Shown: positions 6,145 to 6,809 of the stretch, piece after piece | Layout of the letters: each line of letters opens with the position of its first letter | How positions within the stretch are numbered: the first letter of the stretch is position 1 | Assembly (NCBI GenBank): GCA_937138955.1 | Contig: CAKZPJ010000280.1 | Location: forward strand, 1 to 6,809 | Direction: 5' to 3' | Length of the DNA stretch: 6,809 bases | Origin: an uncultured Flammeovirgaceae bacterium | Lineage (GTDB): Bacteria; Bacteroidota; Bacteroidia; Cytophagales; Cyclobacteriaceae | Notes under the pieces: model-generated | Database searches by the model: none | What the model saw: the letters and a program-made list of their open reading frames with translations, nothing else | Told to the model about the DNA's origin: nothing | Translations under genes and position numbers: made by a program

Positions 6145-6809
6145 ATGAAGAATATTGCCATACGTTGGGTAGTCGCTTTCGGAATTATTACGGTGCTGGG
6201 TATTGTGGCCGCTCAGTCGTTTTGGGTTATTAAAATCTGGAATGCAGAAGAGCGGAAACTGAACCAGCAGATTTATGTGGCACTAAAAGAGGTAGCCGTT
6301 CAACTGGCTGATCATTACCAAAGTATGACTGCCTCGGGGCATCCGGTGAAGCAGATGACCGAAGACTACTACGTGGTAGAAATTAACGATGTGGTAGATT
6401 CTCGGGTAGTGGAGCACTACCTAAAAACTGCCTTAGTTAAAGCCAACGTAATGGCCGATTTTGAGTACGCTGTTTACGACTGCCGGAAAAACCAGATGGT
6501 TTGTGGAAACCGAGTAAGCATACTAAATGCAAATGTTAGCGAACGCAGTACGTGGGGAATGCCGCTCTACAAAAAGTACACTTATTACTTCGGAGTGTAT
6601 TTTCCTGACAAATCTAGCTACGTATTCTCAGAGATGGATACTTGGTTTATGCTATCCGCGGTGTTGCTGCTGGTTATTTTGTTCTTTGGCTATACTCTTA
6701 TGGTTATTCTTCGGCAAAAGCGATGGTCGGAGCTCCAGAAGGACTTTATTAATAATATGACGCACGAGTTTAAAACTCCCATTGCCACCATCAATGTGTC
6801 GGCTGATGT
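6145..6809 (+). CDS. Two-component sensor histidine kinase, N-terminal part (3' end outside window)
   Basis: The open frame from the ATG at 6145 runs to the window edge (221 full codons). A first membrane segment (about residues 8-29) and a second (about 166-188) enclose a sensor region of roughly 135 residues, expected in the periplasm. It has two cysteines, C113 and C120, and no named domain that I recognise. After the second segment comes a short linker and then the HisKA H-box, FINNMTHEFKTPIATI (201-216), with H207 as the predicted phosphorylation site. The ATPase domain lies beyond the window. The layout matches the simple two-TM kinases of Bacteroidota, usually paired with an OmpR-type response regulator gene next door; none is visible here. 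The signal sensed is unknown. The ATG directly precedes the first membrane segment, which supports this start. Confidence 0.9.
   Translation, partial: MKNIAIRWVVAFGIITVLGIVAAQSFWVIKIWNAEERKLNQQIYVALKEVAVQLADHYQSMTASGHPVKQMTEDYYVVEINDVVDSRVVEHYLKTALVKANVMADFEYAVYDCRKNQMVCGNRVSILNANVSERSTWGMPLYKKYTYYFGVYFPDKSSYVFSEMDTWFMLSAVLLLVILFFGYTLMVILRQKRWSELQKDFINNMTHEFKTPIATINVSAD

Noticed and set aside
6527..6760. Plus-strand open frame of 77 codons within the kinase gene
   Set aside because: It is an out-of-frame reading of the second membrane segment of the kinase; its hydrophobic, Cys-rich look comes from that overlap.
1..6809. Possible defence system, mobile element, CRISPR array or new multi-gene cluster
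   Set aside because: All eight genes fit common Bacteroidota housekeeping or envelope families or a plain hypothetical. There are no transposase, integrase or nuclease motifs, no regular repeat-spacer arrays and no tRNA-like att sites.

Overview
The window looks like ordinary chromosomal DNA of a Bacteroidota bacterium, probably of the order Cytophagales. This rests on several things. There are no clear Shine-Dalgarno sites. One promoter matches the Bacteroidota pattern exactly (TTTG, 19-base spacer, TAnnTTTG). The protein families are typical of the phylum: a DUF1573 protein, a two-DTG-type aspartyl protease with a PDZ domain, a secreted beta-barrel protein ending in Phe, and a two-TM histidine kinase. 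The assignment is made by eye, without a database search.

Layout. Positions 609 to 1 (minus) hold the start of a class I SAM-dependent methyltransferase that runs off the left edge. Diverging from it at 765-1265 (plus) is a small single-TM coiled-coil protein of unknown function. Next, at 1487-2395 (plus), is a formate/nitrite-transporter-family channel of the YfdC-like type, with a 15-base palindrome in its upstream region. It converges on 3702-2440 (minus), a secreted two-part outer-membrane beta-barrel protein that seems to start at TTG. Upstream of that on the minus strand is a likely two-gene operon: a PDZ aspartyl protease (5474-4293) followed 17 bases later by a hotdog-fold acyl-CoA thioesterase (4275-3871). 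A good intrinsic terminator (5546-5572) separates this operon from a minus-strand DUF1573 protein (6002-5595). Diverging from the DUF1573 gene is a sensor histidine kinase that starts at 6145 and runs off the right edge just after its H-box.

The genes do not form one obvious pathway. The most interesting regulatory region is the DUF1573/kinase divergent spacer (6003-6144). It carries repeated GTTAAC-type hexamers at 21- and 11-base spacing. One copy lies where the -33 box of the DUF1573 promoter would be expected, which suggests control by a response regulator, possibly the kinase's own partner.

I see no tRNA, rRNA, CRISPR, insertion sequence or phage gene, and no convincing evidence of a new multi-gene system. 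The findings are modest: divergent active-site motifs, an unusual start codon, and regulatory repeats.
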